Assembly (NCBI GenBank): GCA_959608885.1
Contig: CAUHSG010000002.1
Coordinates: 1-64,000 of the forward strand
Direction: 5' to 3'
Length of the DNA stretch: 64,000 bases
From: an uncultured Coriobacteriia bacterium
Lineage (GTDB): Bacteria > Actinomycetota > Coriobacteriia > Coriobacteriales > QAMH01
Shown here in pieces: positions 8,673 through 20,564 of this stretch. Position 1 is the first letter of the stretch; each line of letters begins with the position of its first letter. The notes below the pieces were generated by a model. It had not been told where the DNA came from and ran no database searches. It saw nothing but the letters and a program-made list of their open reading frames with translations. Made by a program: the position numbers and the translations under genes.

Positions 8673-8784
8673 ATGCGTCCGTATCTACGAAGTGAAGGTG
8701 CGCAAGTTACCTTCCACCTTTCGACGAGCAAGCGCTCAGTTGTCTGGTCACTTACAATTCGCCCTCCGGGGGTCTTTGTGCGTG

Positions 8785-8817
8785 CCTGTCGGCTGAATGC
8801 AGCTCGACGGGTTTTTT
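8785..8817 (+). terminator. Leader attenuator before infC
   Basis: An 11-bp stem (8785-8795 with 8800-8811, one bulged T) with loop AATG is followed by TTTTTT. It is an intrinsic terminator ending 3 nt before the infC Shine-Dalgarno sequence. Its position matches the L20-type leaders that attenuate infC-rpmI-rplT operons. L20 feedback is inferred from that family. Confidence 0.75.
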
Positions 8818-8834
8818 ATTAGGAGGTGTTTGTC

Positions 8835-9389
8835 ATAGCAGCTCAGGACACACGGATCAACGGTGAGATTCATGCGCCGCAGCTTCTCGTCATCGGTGTC
8901 GATGGCACCAAGTACGAGATGGCCAACGATGCGGCACAGCGCTTTGCCGAAGACCAGGGTCTCGATCTGGTAGAGGTTGCTCCCAATGCAGACCCGCCCG
9001 TTTGCCGCGTCATGGATTACGGCAAGTACAAGTACGAGCAGGCGGTCAAGGCCAAGAAGGCGCGCAAGAACCAGACCAAGATCGAGGTCAAGGAGATGAA
9101 GTTCCGCCCCAAGATCGATACGGGCGACTACGAGACCAAAAAGGGTCATGTGCTTCGCTTCCTCGGCAAGGGAAACAAGGTCAAGATCACCATCATGTTC
9201 CGCGGTCGCGAGATGGCTCACCCCGAACAGGGCCTGACCATTCTCGAGAGGCTTGCCGATGATCTCAAGGACCTCGCCGTCGTAGAACAGCAGCCAAAGA
9301 TGGAAGGGCGCAACATGCACATGATGGTCGCGCCGCTTCCCAAGGACGCACGTAAGAATTCCAGCAAGGAAGACGAAGACAAGGAGTAA
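8835..9389 (+). CDS. infC: Translation initiation factor IF-3 (AUA start)
   Basis: A 184-residue IF-3. It binds the 30S subunit, prevents premature 50S joining and checks the start codon. The N-terminal domain (DTRINGEI near residue 5) and C-terminal domain (about 85-170, ending in MVAPLPK) are both complete. The conserved protein begins right after an ATA codon at 8835, placed 8 nt after a perfect AGGAGG (8821-8826). The only upstream in-frame standard start, GTG at 8826, overlaps that AGGAGG. ATA is therefore the likely start, comparable to the AUU start of E. coli infC, which lets IF-3 repress itself. Confidence 0.93.
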   Translation: MAAQDTRINGEIHAPQLLVIGVDGTKYEMANDAAQRFAEDQGLDLVEVAPNADPPVCRVMDYGKYKYEQAVKAKKARKNQTKIEVKEMKFRPKIDTGDYETKKGHVLRFLGKGNKVKITIMFRGREMAHPEQGLTILERLADDLKDLAVVEQQPKMEGRNMHMMVAPLPKDARKNSSKEDEDKE

Positions 9390-9394
9390 GCATC

Positions 9395-9592
9395 ATGCCT
9401 AAGATGAAGACCCACAAGGGCACTGCCAAGCGCTTCCGCACCACGGGGTCGGGCAAGATCATGCGCGGCAAGGCGTTCAAGAGCCACATCATGACCAAGA
9501 AGTCCCAGAAGCGCAAGCGCAATTTCCGTCACGAGACGGTGGTTGCCGAGGCCGACGTGAAGGTCATCAAGAAGAATCTGGGCAAGGCGTAA
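9395..9592 (+). CDS. rpmI: 50S ribosomal protein L35
   Basis: A 65-residue very basic protein with the L35 signature PKMKTHKGTAKRF at the N-terminus and the conserved RNFRHE near residue 45. It starts 5 nt after the infC stop, with AAGGAG inside the infC C-terminal codons. It belongs to the infC-rpmI-rplT operon. Confidence 0.97.
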   Translation: MPKMKTHKGTAKRFRTTGSGKIMRGKAFKSHIMTKKSQKRKRNFRHETVVAEADVKVIKKNLGKA

Positions 9593-9639
9593 AGCGCGCA
9601 AGCCCGTATCCGTTTAGTTGTTAGTAGGAGTTGATAAAC

Positions 9640-9996
9640 ATGGCACGTGTCAAGCGCGCAGTTAACGCCAAGAAGAAGCGTCGTACCGTATTCAAACGCG
9701 CAAAGGGTTATTACGGTGCAAAGTCCCGTCAGTATCGCGCCGCCAAAGAGCAGGTTCAGCATTCGCTGCAGTATGCCTATCGCGATCGCCGCAACAAGAA
9801 GCGCGAGATTCGCCGTCTGTGGATCACCCGCATCAACGCTGCTGCCCGCATCAACGGTCTGTCTTATTCGACCTTCATGCATGGTCTCAAGGTGGCTGGC
9901 GTCGAGCTCGACCGCAAGGTGCTCGCCGACATGGCGGTCAACGACCCGCAGGGCTTTGCCGAGCTGTGCAAGATCGCCCAGAAGGCCGCCGCGTAG
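9640..9996 (+). CDS. rplT: 50S ribosomal protein L20
   Basis: A 118-residue 23S rRNA-binding protein needed early in 50S assembly. It has the characteristic basic N-terminal arm (MARVKRAVNAKKKRR) and the globular segment containing RRLWITRINAAAR near residue 60. In many bacteria L20 also represses this operon by binding the mRNA leader, which fits the attenuator upstream of infC. The ATG at 9640 has TAGGAG upstream. A strong terminator follows at 10023. Confidence 0.97.
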   Translation: MARVKRAVNAKKKRRTVFKRAKGYYGAKSRQYRAAKEQVQHSLQYAYRDRRNKKREIRRLWITRINAAARINGLSYSTFMHGLKVAGVELDRKVLADMAVNDPQGFAELCKIAQKAAA

Positions 9997-10022
9997 CACG
10001 TACGCACCACAGCGAACTATTA

Positions 10023-10051
10023 GAAAGGGGCGTCGAGCCCCTTTCTTTTTT
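10023..10051 (+). terminator. rplT operon terminator
   Basis: A perfect 9-bp stem, GAAAGGGGC / GCCCCTTTC (10023-10031 with 10037-10045), with a 5-nt loop is followed by TTTTTT. It is a textbook intrinsic terminator, 27 nt after the rplT stop. Confidence 0.92.
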
Positions 10052-10142
10052 GCCGAGTTTTTGTGAAGCGTCCATTGTTACGGTATCGTTTGCCATGGAT
10101 GGGGATGCGCTTTGCGCGTCTGGCAAGAGAGGACAGGACCCC

Positions 10143-10661
10143 GTGCCCCAGCTGGATTTCATTCGGGTCAAGGATCCGGAACATATCGCGGAGCTCGCCA
10201 TATTCGCGGAAGGTATCTTCAGGGAGTATTTCTCGACGCTGCATGAGCCCGAGAAGGTCGACCGCCTGGTAGAGCATCTGCTGTCGATAGAAACGCTCAC
10301 TGCCGCCATTGCCGACGAGGGCTATGAGTACTACTTCGTCGATGACGGGACGACGGGCGAACATATCGGATTCATCGGCATCAGGCCAGACGATGGCTTC
10401 CTCTACCTTAGCAAGCTCTATCTCGTCAAGGATGCTCGTGGCAAGGGCCTCGGTCGCGCGGAGTTCGAGTTCGTAAAGCAACGTGCGCAAGACCTCGGTC
10501 TCGCACGCGTGCGTCTCACCTGCGCACGCGACAACGTCGCGAGTCTCGATCGCTATGACCACATGGGGTTCAAGAGAATCGCGTGCGTCAATAATGATGT
10601 TGGCGGCGGATTCGAGATGAACGACTACCTAATGGAGTACGCGCTCGAGGACGTTTCCTAG
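10143..10661 (+). CDS. GNAT-family N-acetyltransferase
   Basis: A 172-residue acetyl-CoA-dependent acetyltransferase of the GCN5 fold. The acetyl-CoA pyrophosphate-binding motif appears as ARGKGLG near residue 100, preceded by the beta strand YLSKLYLVK. The GTG at 10143 is preferred because AGAGGA lies 9 nt upstream. An ATG at 10095 would add 16 residues but has no ribosome site. Its stop overlaps the stop of the opposite-strand ferredoxin gene within CTAG. The substrate is unknown. Confidence 0.82.
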   Translation: MPQLDFIRVKDPEHIAELAIFAEGIFREYFSTLHEPEKVDRLVEHLLSIETLTAAIADEGYEYYFVDDGTTGEHIGFIGIRPDDGFLYLSKLYLVKDARGKGLGRAEFEFVKQRAQDLGLARVRLTCARDNVASLDRYDHMGFKRIACVNNDVGGGFEMNDYLMEYALEDVS

Positions 10662-10843
10662 TCCTCGTCAACCTCGATGGCGCCGAGCGGGCACTCTTCC
10701 ATGCATTCGCCGCAACCGTCGCAGCTATCCTCGTTTACAACAGAAGCGACGCTTCCGACAATGTCGAGCACGTCATTGGGACAGGTATCAACGCAGATAC
10801 CACATCCTGAACATTCGTCGATGTCTATCGTGGGCTGGGGCAT
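10658..10843 (-). CDS. 2[4Fe-4S] ferredoxin
   Basis: A 61-residue bacterial-type ferredoxin with two complete cluster motifs: CSGCGICVDTCP near residue 10 and CDGCGECMEECP near 40. It carries low-potential electrons in the cytoplasm of anaerobes. The start is the ATG giving MPQPTIDIDECSGCG. Upstream in-frame ATGs add a non-conserved leader. It is monocistronic and convergent with the acetyltransferase. Its intact cysteines contrast with the cysteine-poor subunit at 40773. Confidence 0.95.
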   Translation of the reverse strand: MPQPTIDIDECSGCGICVDTCPNDVLDIVGSVASVVNEDSCDGCGECMEECPLGAIEVDED

Positions 10844-11028
10844 GTGCAAGCCTTTCGTCTCGGTAACATCACGTATGCAAAATAGCGGTAACCCCTCCAT
10901 AAGGCAACATGTTTTTTGATTCGATTCCAAGAAGGCGGCTGGTGACCGCTTGTTAGCGAATGATGCCAGGAAATAAAGGTCCGTGACTCCTCAAATGGCT
11001 ACATCAGGGGCAATTTGCCATGTTTGGC

Positions 11029-11130
11029 GGTCATTGCCCCGCAGTTCTTGGCGCCTTGTGGTCAGCGACCCTGCATTCTTGGCAATAGGGCCTCAGAAAT
11101 GGTCAGCGACCTCGCATCCTTGGCAAGAAA
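11029..11130. repeat. Three imperfect direct repeats upstream of dnaK
   Basis: Within the 486-bp gap between ferredoxin and dnaK, a GGTCAgCGACC...TTGGCaa unit occurs at 11060 and 11101 (41 bp apart, nearly identical over about 26 bp). A more diverged copy begins at 11029. The rest of 10844-11020 shows nothing I can name. The spacings (31 and 41 bp) are close to whole helical turns, suggesting regulator binding on one DNA face. They may alternatively be decayed repeat DNA. Confidence 0.5.
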
Positions 11131-11190
11131 GGTATGAACGCGGTGCTGGCGCGGAAGGCTACGGCGAGGACGCAACACAAGAAGCCCACG

Positions 11191-11217
11191 GTCATACTCA
11201 GAATATCTAAGTATGAC
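11191..11217. promoter_or_regulatory. Candidate HspR operator (dyad)
   Basis: GTCATACT-N11-AGTATGAC is a perfect 8-bp inverted repeat centred about 50 bp upstream of the dnaK -35 box. A second dyad, TTGGTA-N5-TACCAA, lies at 11221-11237. HspR, encoded in this operon, represses dnaK operons at HAIR inverted repeats in actinobacteria. This sequence differs from the streptomycete HAIR consensus, so the assignment is inferred. Confidence 0.45.
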
Positions 11218-11253
11218 ATATTGGTAACGTGTACCAAAAATGGCTTATAAAAC

Positions 11254-11282
11254 TTGACAATAGGACACTTAGATTTCATAAT
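11254..11282 (+). promoter_or_regulatory. dnaK operon promoter
   Basis: TTGACA (11254-11259), a 17-bp spacer and CATAAT (11277-11282) form a near-consensus sigma70-type promoter, leaving a leader of about 40 nt. The strong housekeeping promoter with nearby dyads fits repressor control rather than an alternative heat-shock sigma factor. Confidence 0.75.
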
Positions 11283-11329
11283 ATGCAGCGTAAACATACA
11301 AGGGAATCCATACATAGAAAGGTATAGAT

Positions 11330-13246
<1,917 letters not shown>

Positions 13247-13248
13247 TC

Positions 13249-13878
13249 ATGACCGCCGTGAAAAAGGACGATACGCTCGACGGGGCTGCCACTGGCAGCC
13301 CCGAGGGCGCTGAGTCCGTAGACGAGAAGGTTGATGAGGCCATCGAGGCCGAGGTCATCGAGGAGCAAGATGAGGTCCAGGAGGACGCGCCCAACCTCTT
13401 CGAGGCCATCACGGCCGAGGTGACCGAGCTGCGCGATCGCTATGCGAGGCTGCAGGCGGAGTGGGACAACTACCGCAAGCGTACGCAGGCAGAGCGCGAA
13501 TCCGAGCGCGTACGTGCTGCGGAAAGTCTCGTTGTGGATCTGCTCCCCCTGCTCGATGACCTCGAGCGCGCTATCAAGCACGCGAGGGAGACGGGCGAGG
13601 GCGGCAACCTGACGGACGGCGTCGAGGCCATCCAGAACAAGTTCTTGCAAATTCTGGAGAAGCACAAGGTCACGCAAATCGCTGCGTTGGATGAGCCGTT
13701 CGATGCGATGCAGCATCAGGCGGTCGGTACCGAGGAGGACGCAAGCGTTCCCGAGGAGACGGTCGTCAAGGTGTTCCAGCAAGGTTACAGGATGGGCGAG
13801 CGCGTCATACGTCCTGCAATGGTTGTGACCAGCACCGGTGGCCCCGCACGTGAGCCAGACGGAGCTAACGAGCAATAG
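13249..13878 (+). CDS. grpE: Nucleotide exchange factor GrpE
   Basis: A 209-residue DnaK co-chaperone that releases ADP. The first 55 residues are acidic and disordered. A coiled-coil follows (about 60-110, including RLQAEWDNYRKRTQ), then the beta domain (VTQIAALDEPFDAMQHQAV, ending GYRMGERVIRPAMVVTS), which is the GrpE signature region. It begins 2 nt after the dnaK stop, so the two are tightly coupled. Confidence 0.96.
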   Translation: MTAVKKDDTLDGAATGSPEGAESVDEKVDEAIEAEVIEEQDEVQEDAPNLFEAITAEVTELRDRYARLQAEWDNYRKRTQAERESERVRAAESLVVDLLPLLDDLERAIKHARETGEGGNLTDGVEAIQNKFLQILEKHKVTQIAALDEPFDAMQHQAVGTEEDASVPEETVVKVFQQGYRMGERVIRPAMVVTSTGGPAREPDGANEQ

Positions 13879-13883
13879 CCGAG

Positions 13884-13909
13884 GAAACGCGTTCGCAAGG
13901 ACGCGTTTC
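13884..13909 (+). terminator. Intercistronic hairpin grpE-dnaJ
   Basis: A 9-bp perfect stem, GAAACGCGT / ACGCGTTTC, with an 8-nt loop lies 6 nt after the grpE stop and is followed by a short pyrimidine run (TTCTT). It could partially terminate or mark an RNA-processing point, lowering dnaJ-hspR-clpB relative to dnaK-grpE. Confidence 0.5.
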
Positions 13910-13935
13910 TTCTTGTAAACAGAAAGGTGGAAGAC

Positions 13936-14910
13936 ATGTCAAAGAGCTATTACGACATACTCGGCGTGAAGAAGTCCGCTTCCGCCGATGAGATAAAGAA
14001 GGCGTTTCGCAAGCTCGCCCAGAAGCATCATCCCGATGCGGGCGGTGACGAGGAGACCTTCAAGGAGATAAACGAAGCTTACGAGGTCCTTTCGGATCCC
14101 GAGAAGAAGGAGCAGTACGACACCTACGGCACCGTGGGCAATTTCGCCGACCAGGCGGGTGCCTGGGGCGGTGCGGGCCAGGGATGGCCTGGTGGCGGCC
14201 GCACCTACACCTACACCTCGAATGGCGATGGGGCCGGCTTCGATTGGGCCGATATTTTCAGCAATATCCGTGGCGGCGATGGCGCGTTTGGCAGCGATTG
14301 GGATTTCAACATCAATCGGGCGCATAAGGGCCAGGACCTCCAGACGTCCATCGAACTCACCTTCGACGAGGCGTTCAAGGGCACGACGAAGAAGGTCTCG
14401 ATCAAGATTCCGAGCACGGGCGACACCGAGACGGTCACGGTCAAGGTGCCCGAGGGTGCTGTCGACGGAGGCAGGCTGCGTTTTCGCGGCAAGGGCGAGC
14501 ACGGTACCAATGGCGGCGAGCGAGGCGACTTGCTCATCGTCACGAAGATCGCCGAGCATCCCGTCTACAAGCGCGAGAAGGCCGATGTTGTCATGGACCT
14601 TCCGGTCAGCATCGACGAGGCCATTCTCGGTGCGAGCATCGTCATTCCGGCTCCGGATGGCACGCGCGTCAAACTGCGCGTTCCCGCAGGCACACAGGAC
14701 GGCAAGGTGCTGCGCGTCAAAGGCAAGGGCGCCAAGGACGTGAAGGGCAAGAAGGGCACGGGTGACCTGCGTATCAAAGTAAAGGTCGAGATGCCCAGGA
14801 ATCTCAACGCCGAGCAGAAGAAGGCGATTGAGGACTTCCGTGCGGCGTCGCCCTCGCCAGATACGCTGCGAAGCGCGATGAACGATCAGATGAAGGCCGT
14901 CAAGGCATAG
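13936..14910 (+). CDS. dnaJ: DnaJ/CbpA-type Hsp40 co-chaperone (no zinc domain)
   Basis: A 324-residue J-domain protein that stimulates DnaK ATPase. The J domain occupies residues 1-70 (YYDILGVKKSAS, catalytic HPD as HHPDAGG). A Gly-rich linker (about 75-125) and the two beta-sandwich substrate-binding domains follow. The cysteine-rich CxxCxGxG zinc finger of canonical DnaJ is absent, so this is a class II, CbpA-like protein. Its position between grpE and hspR still argues it is the operon's main J partner. The ATG at 13936 has AAAGGTGG upstream. Confidence 0.92.
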   Translation: MSKSYYDILGVKKSASADEIKKAFRKLAQKHHPDAGGDEETFKEINEAYEVLSDPEKKEQYDTYGTVGNFADQAGAWGGAGQGWPGGGRTYTYTSNGDGAGFDWADIFSNIRGGDGAFGSDWDFNINRAHKGQDLQTSIELTFDEAFKGTTKKVSIKIPSTGDTETVTVKVPEGAVDGGRLRFRGKGEHGTNGGERGDLLIVTKIAEHPVYKREKADVVMDLPVSIDEAILGASIVIPAPDGTRVKLRVPAGTQDGKVLRVKGKGAKDVKGKKGTGDLRIKVKVEMPRNLNAEQKKAIEDFRAASPSPDTLRSAMNDQMKAVKA

Positions 14911-14925
14911 GATAAGGAGCGCGAT

Positions 14926-15324
14926 ATGGCACAGACAGACAGAAACAAGCCGCTCTACATGATTAGCGTTGCCGCCGATCTTGCCGGGCTTCATCCGCAG
15001 ACCCTGCGCATCTACGAGGCGAAGGGTCTCGTGTCGCCCCAGCGCACGAGTGGTAACACGCGCATGTATTCGCAGGCCGACGTTGACCGCCTGGAGCTCA
15101 TTGGCAGGCTTACGGACGAAGGCATCAATCTGGCCGGTGTCATGCGCATCCTCGATCAGAGGGAGCGCATGCGCGAGATTCAGGCGGAGGCCGATAGGCT
15201 TCGCGAAGAGATCGAGCGTTTGCATGAGGCCATGCACGAGCTCGAGATGCGCCAGACCATCGCGACGCTCATGAACAAGCCGGACCACTCCAGACTTCTG
15301 AGCGAGGGATTCACCGGCATCTAA
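14926..15324 (+). CDS. hspR: HspR, MerR-family heat-shock repressor
   Basis: A 132-residue MerR-type regulator. The N-terminal helix-turn-helix and wing are clear (YMISVAADLAGLHPQTLRIY near 10-30, then GNTRMYSQADVDRL). A C-terminal coiled coil for dimerisation covers about 75-115. In actinobacteria HspR represses the dnaK operon with DnaK as corepressor. Its location as fourth gene of dnaK-grpE-dnaJ-hspR-clpB is diagnostic. The probable target is the dyad region at 11191-11237. Confidence 0.93.
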   Translation: MAQTDRNKPLYMISVAADLAGLHPQTLRIYEAKGLVSPQRTSGNTRMYSQADVDRLELIGRLTDEGINLAGVMRILDQRERMREIQAEADRLREEIERLHEAMHELEMRQTIATLMNKPDHSRLLSEGFTGI

Positions 15325-15429
15325 TGCGGAACATCCGCATGCGCACAATTTGAACTACCTGTCGTGCAGCCCTACGTGGGGTTGCCGCGGCATGCATATA
15401 TGAATGAAATGAATATTGGAGGAATGACA

Positions 15430-18015
<2,586 letters not shown>

Positions 18016-18045
18016 TCCGGTTCGAAGATGTGAGCAAACTATGTA

Positions 18046-18080
18046 AAAAGGGAGTCAGTTTTTGAAGCTGGCTCCCTTTT
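18046..18080 (+). terminator. clpB operon terminator
   Basis: A 13-bp stem with one G-T pair (18046-18058 with 18068-18080) has A-rich 5' and T-rich 3' arms (AAAAGGGAG...CTCCCTTTT), 30 nt after the clpB stop. It reads as a terminator on either strand. Confidence 0.8.
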
Positions 18081-18117
18081 CCATGTGGGTGCAATCTTTA
18101 CTGTTATCATCGAGCGT

Positions 18118-20511
18118 ATGGAAGAGACACAGCAACACATGCAGCCTATACAGGGTCTGAGCACGGCAGAAGTCAACGAGCGCATCGCCGCCGGCAAAGT
18201 CAACGAGAACGCCGATGTGCATACACGTAGCATCCCACGCATCGTGCGTGACAACATCTGCACGCTCTTTAACTTGGTGAACATCGTTCTCGCCGTCGCG
18301 ATTTTCTGGACGGGTTCGTATCGCAATCTGCTGTTCATGGCAATTATCATCTGCAATATTGCTATCGGTATCTACCAGGAGGTGCGAAGCAAGCTCACCA
18401 TCGATCGCCTCTCGGTTATCACCTCGTCCAAGGCGCATGTCATTCGCGACGGCAAACGCATGAACATCATGCTCGACCAGATCGTGCTCGACGACGTCAT
18501 CATACTCGAGCGCGGAGATCAGGTTCCCTCGGACTGTCAGGTCATCGAAGGCTCGTGTAGCGCTAATGAGAGTTTGCTCACCGGCGAGGCTGACCTCGTG
18601 CCCAAGAAGGCCGGTGATGAATTCTATTCGGGCAGCTTCATCAGCTCGGGCTCCTGCATCGCCCGTGTCACGGCCGTGGGTGCCGACAATTACGCGACCA
18701 AGATCAATAACGAGGCAAAGGTCTATCGCAAGGTGCGCTCCGACATCATGGAGTCGCTACGCAAGATCATCAAGTTCGTCACCGTGCTCATCGTGCCCTT
18801 GGGCGCCGCGCTCATCATTAAGGAATGCTGGCTTGGTGGCGGCACGATAGACTCGGCGATCCTGCACACCTCGGCTGCTCTCGTCGGCATGATTCCACAG
18901 GGTCTTATCCTTCTCACCTCGGCCGTGCTCGCCGTGAGCGTGATTCGTCTTGCGCAGCACAAAGTGCTCGTTCAGGAGCTCTACTGCGTCGAGACGCTCG
19001 CCCGTGTCGATGTCGTGTGCCTTGACAAGACGGGTACGATCACAACCGGCGAGATGGGTGTCGACGAGGTCATTCCCTTCGACGGTGTGCCCTACGATGA
19101 GGCCCTGCATGCGCTTGTCGCACTCGATTCGCTCTCGAAGGACGATAACGAGACCGCAAAGGCCATCAAGGCCTATCTTACCGGGCTCGAAGAGCGTCCC
19201 GATGCCCCCAAGGCCGTGCAGGGCGCGACACGTTACGTACCGTTTTCGTCAGAGCGCAAGTATTCGGGCGTCTGCTATGGCAGCGAAGCTGGAAACTACG
19301 CCATGGGTGCAGCCGAGTTCGTTTTGAAGGGCTCTGACGAGCTTCCGGACGTGCTCAAGACGATCGAGCGACTAGCCGGCGTACGCCGCGTGCTCGTCCT
19401 TGCCAAAGTCGCTGATTTCGACAAGGAAGACGTGATTGTCGGGCCCGTCGAGCCGCTCGCCCTCATATTCATTCGCGATCGCGTACGCTCAACGGCGGCT
19501 CAGACACTCGAGTACTTCAAGCAGCAGGGCGTGCGCATCAACATCATCAGCGGTGATGCGGTCGAGACCGTTTCGAACATCGCTGCTTCCGTCGGCGTGC
19601 CCGATGCCGACAGGTGCATCGACATGAGCACCGTGACCACCGACGAGGAGCTGTACGAGGTCGCACGCACGTGTCGCGTCTTTGGCCGTGTGAGTCCCGC
19701 GCAGAAAAAGCAGCTTGTCGTCGCCTTGCAGGACCAGGGGCACACCGTTGCCATGACAGGCGATGGCGTGAATGACGTGCTCGCTCTGCACGCGGCAGAT
19801 TGTTCGGTTGCGATGGGCACGGGCTCGGATGCCGCGCGCAGCGTCGCGCAGCTCGTGCTACTCGATGACGATTTTGCCTCGATGCCTCCTGTGGTCGCCG
19901 AGGGGCGTCGTTCGATCAACAATCTTCAGCGCTCTGGTTCGTTGTTCCTGGTCAAGACGATATTCTCTGTCGTCATGTCCCTCATGTTCATTTTCATCGT
20001 GAGCTACAACTATCCCTTCGTGACCATTCAGCTCACGCTCATCGACGCCTTCACCGTGGGCCTGCCTTCGTTCGTGCTTGCGCTCGAGCCCAATCGGGAC
20101 CTCATTCGCGGCGAGTTTCTGCGTAATGTGATCACGCGTGCCATACCCGGTGCCATCTGCGTCATCACCTCGGTCGTCATCGCCGTGGTCTTCAGCGCCA
20201 TCACGGGCCTTTCTCAAGATCAGTTCTCGACGCTGTGCGTTCTCCTCACCTGTGTATCGGGTGTCAACCTCGTCATACGTCTTTCGATTCCCTTCAATTA
20301 CATTCGCGTGGCATTGCTTGTCGTCATTCTTGCGGGACTCATACTCGGCATCTTCGTCTTTGGCCCCGTTTTCATGCTGGTACCCCTCACGCCTGACATG
20401 GTCATTCTTGCTCTCGTGGCTGCTGTGTTCATCACGGTGCTCTTCAATGTGCTCTTTAATGTCGCTCTTGGTTACGAACGGCGCTACCTCGCCTCTTTCG
20501 AGGGCGAATAA
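18118..20511 (+). CDS. Cation-translocating P-type ATPase (CtpE-like)
   Basis: A 797-residue P-type ATPase. The actuator loop is LLTGEA (usual TGES) near residue 155, the phosphorylation site is CLDKTGTITTGE near 302, and the hinge is MTGDGVND near 545. The membrane motif before the phosphorylation site is MIPQGLILLTS, as in the CtpE group rather than the heavy-metal CPx pumps. No N-terminal metal-binding domain is present. CtpE proteins have been linked to Ca2+, but the ion here is inferred. A TATCAT -10 box lies 7 nt before the ATG with no ribosome-binding site, so the mRNA may be leaderless. Confidence 0.88.
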   Translation: MEETQQHMQPIQGLSTAEVNERIAAGKVNENADVHTRSIPRIVRDNICTLFNLVNIVLAVAIFWTGSYRNLLFMAIIICNIAIGIYQEVRSKLTIDRLSVITSSKAHVIRDGKRMNIMLDQIVLDDVIILERGDQVPSDCQVIEGSCSANESLLTGEADLVPKKAGDEFYSGSFISSGSCIARVTAVGADNYATKINNEAKVYRKVRSDIMESLRKIIKFVTVLIVPLGAALIIKECWLGGGTIDSAILHTSAALVGMIPQGLILLTSAVLAVSVIRLAQHKVLVQELYCVETLARVDVVCLDKTGTITTGEMGVDEVIPFDGVPYDEALHALVALDSLSKDDNETAKAIKAYLTGLEERPDAPKAVQGATRYVPFSSERKYSGVCYGSEAGNYAMGAAEFVLKGSDELPDVLKTIERLAGVRRVLVLAKVADFDKEDVIVGPVEPLALIFIRDRVRSTAAQTLEYFKQQGVRINIISGDAVETVSNIAASVGVPDADRCIDMSTVTTDEELYEVARTCRVFGRVSPAQKKQLVVALQDQGHTVAMTGDGVNDVLALHAADCSVAMGTGSDAARSVAQLVLLDDDFASMPPVVAEGRRSINNLQRSGSLFLVKTIFSVVMSLMFIFIVSYNYPFVTIQLTLIDAFTVGLPSFVLALEPNRDLIRGEFLRNVITRAIPGAICVITSVVIAVVFSAITGLSQDQFSTLCVLLTCVSGVNLVIRLSIPFNYIRVALLVVILAGLILGIFVFGPVFMLVPLTPDMVILALVAAVFITVLFNVLFNVALGYERRYLASFEGE

Positions 20512-20549
20512 AGCCCCACATCCTATCGGTCGTCGTTGGTGCAAACGGC

Positions 20550-20555
20550 TATAAT
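20550..20555 (+). promoter_or_regulatory. -10 box of trkH1, leaderless type
   Basis: A consensus TATAAT ends 9 nt before the ATG at 20565, and no Shine-Dalgarno sequence is present. Transcription would start within a few bases of the start codon. Confidence 0.55.
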
Positions 20556-20564
20556 CCGCATATT

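Noticed and set aside
8826..8834. GTG start for infC
   Set aside because: It overlaps the Shine-Dalgarno sequence itself, leaving no ribosome site upstream. The added residues are not part of the conserved IF-3 N-terminus.
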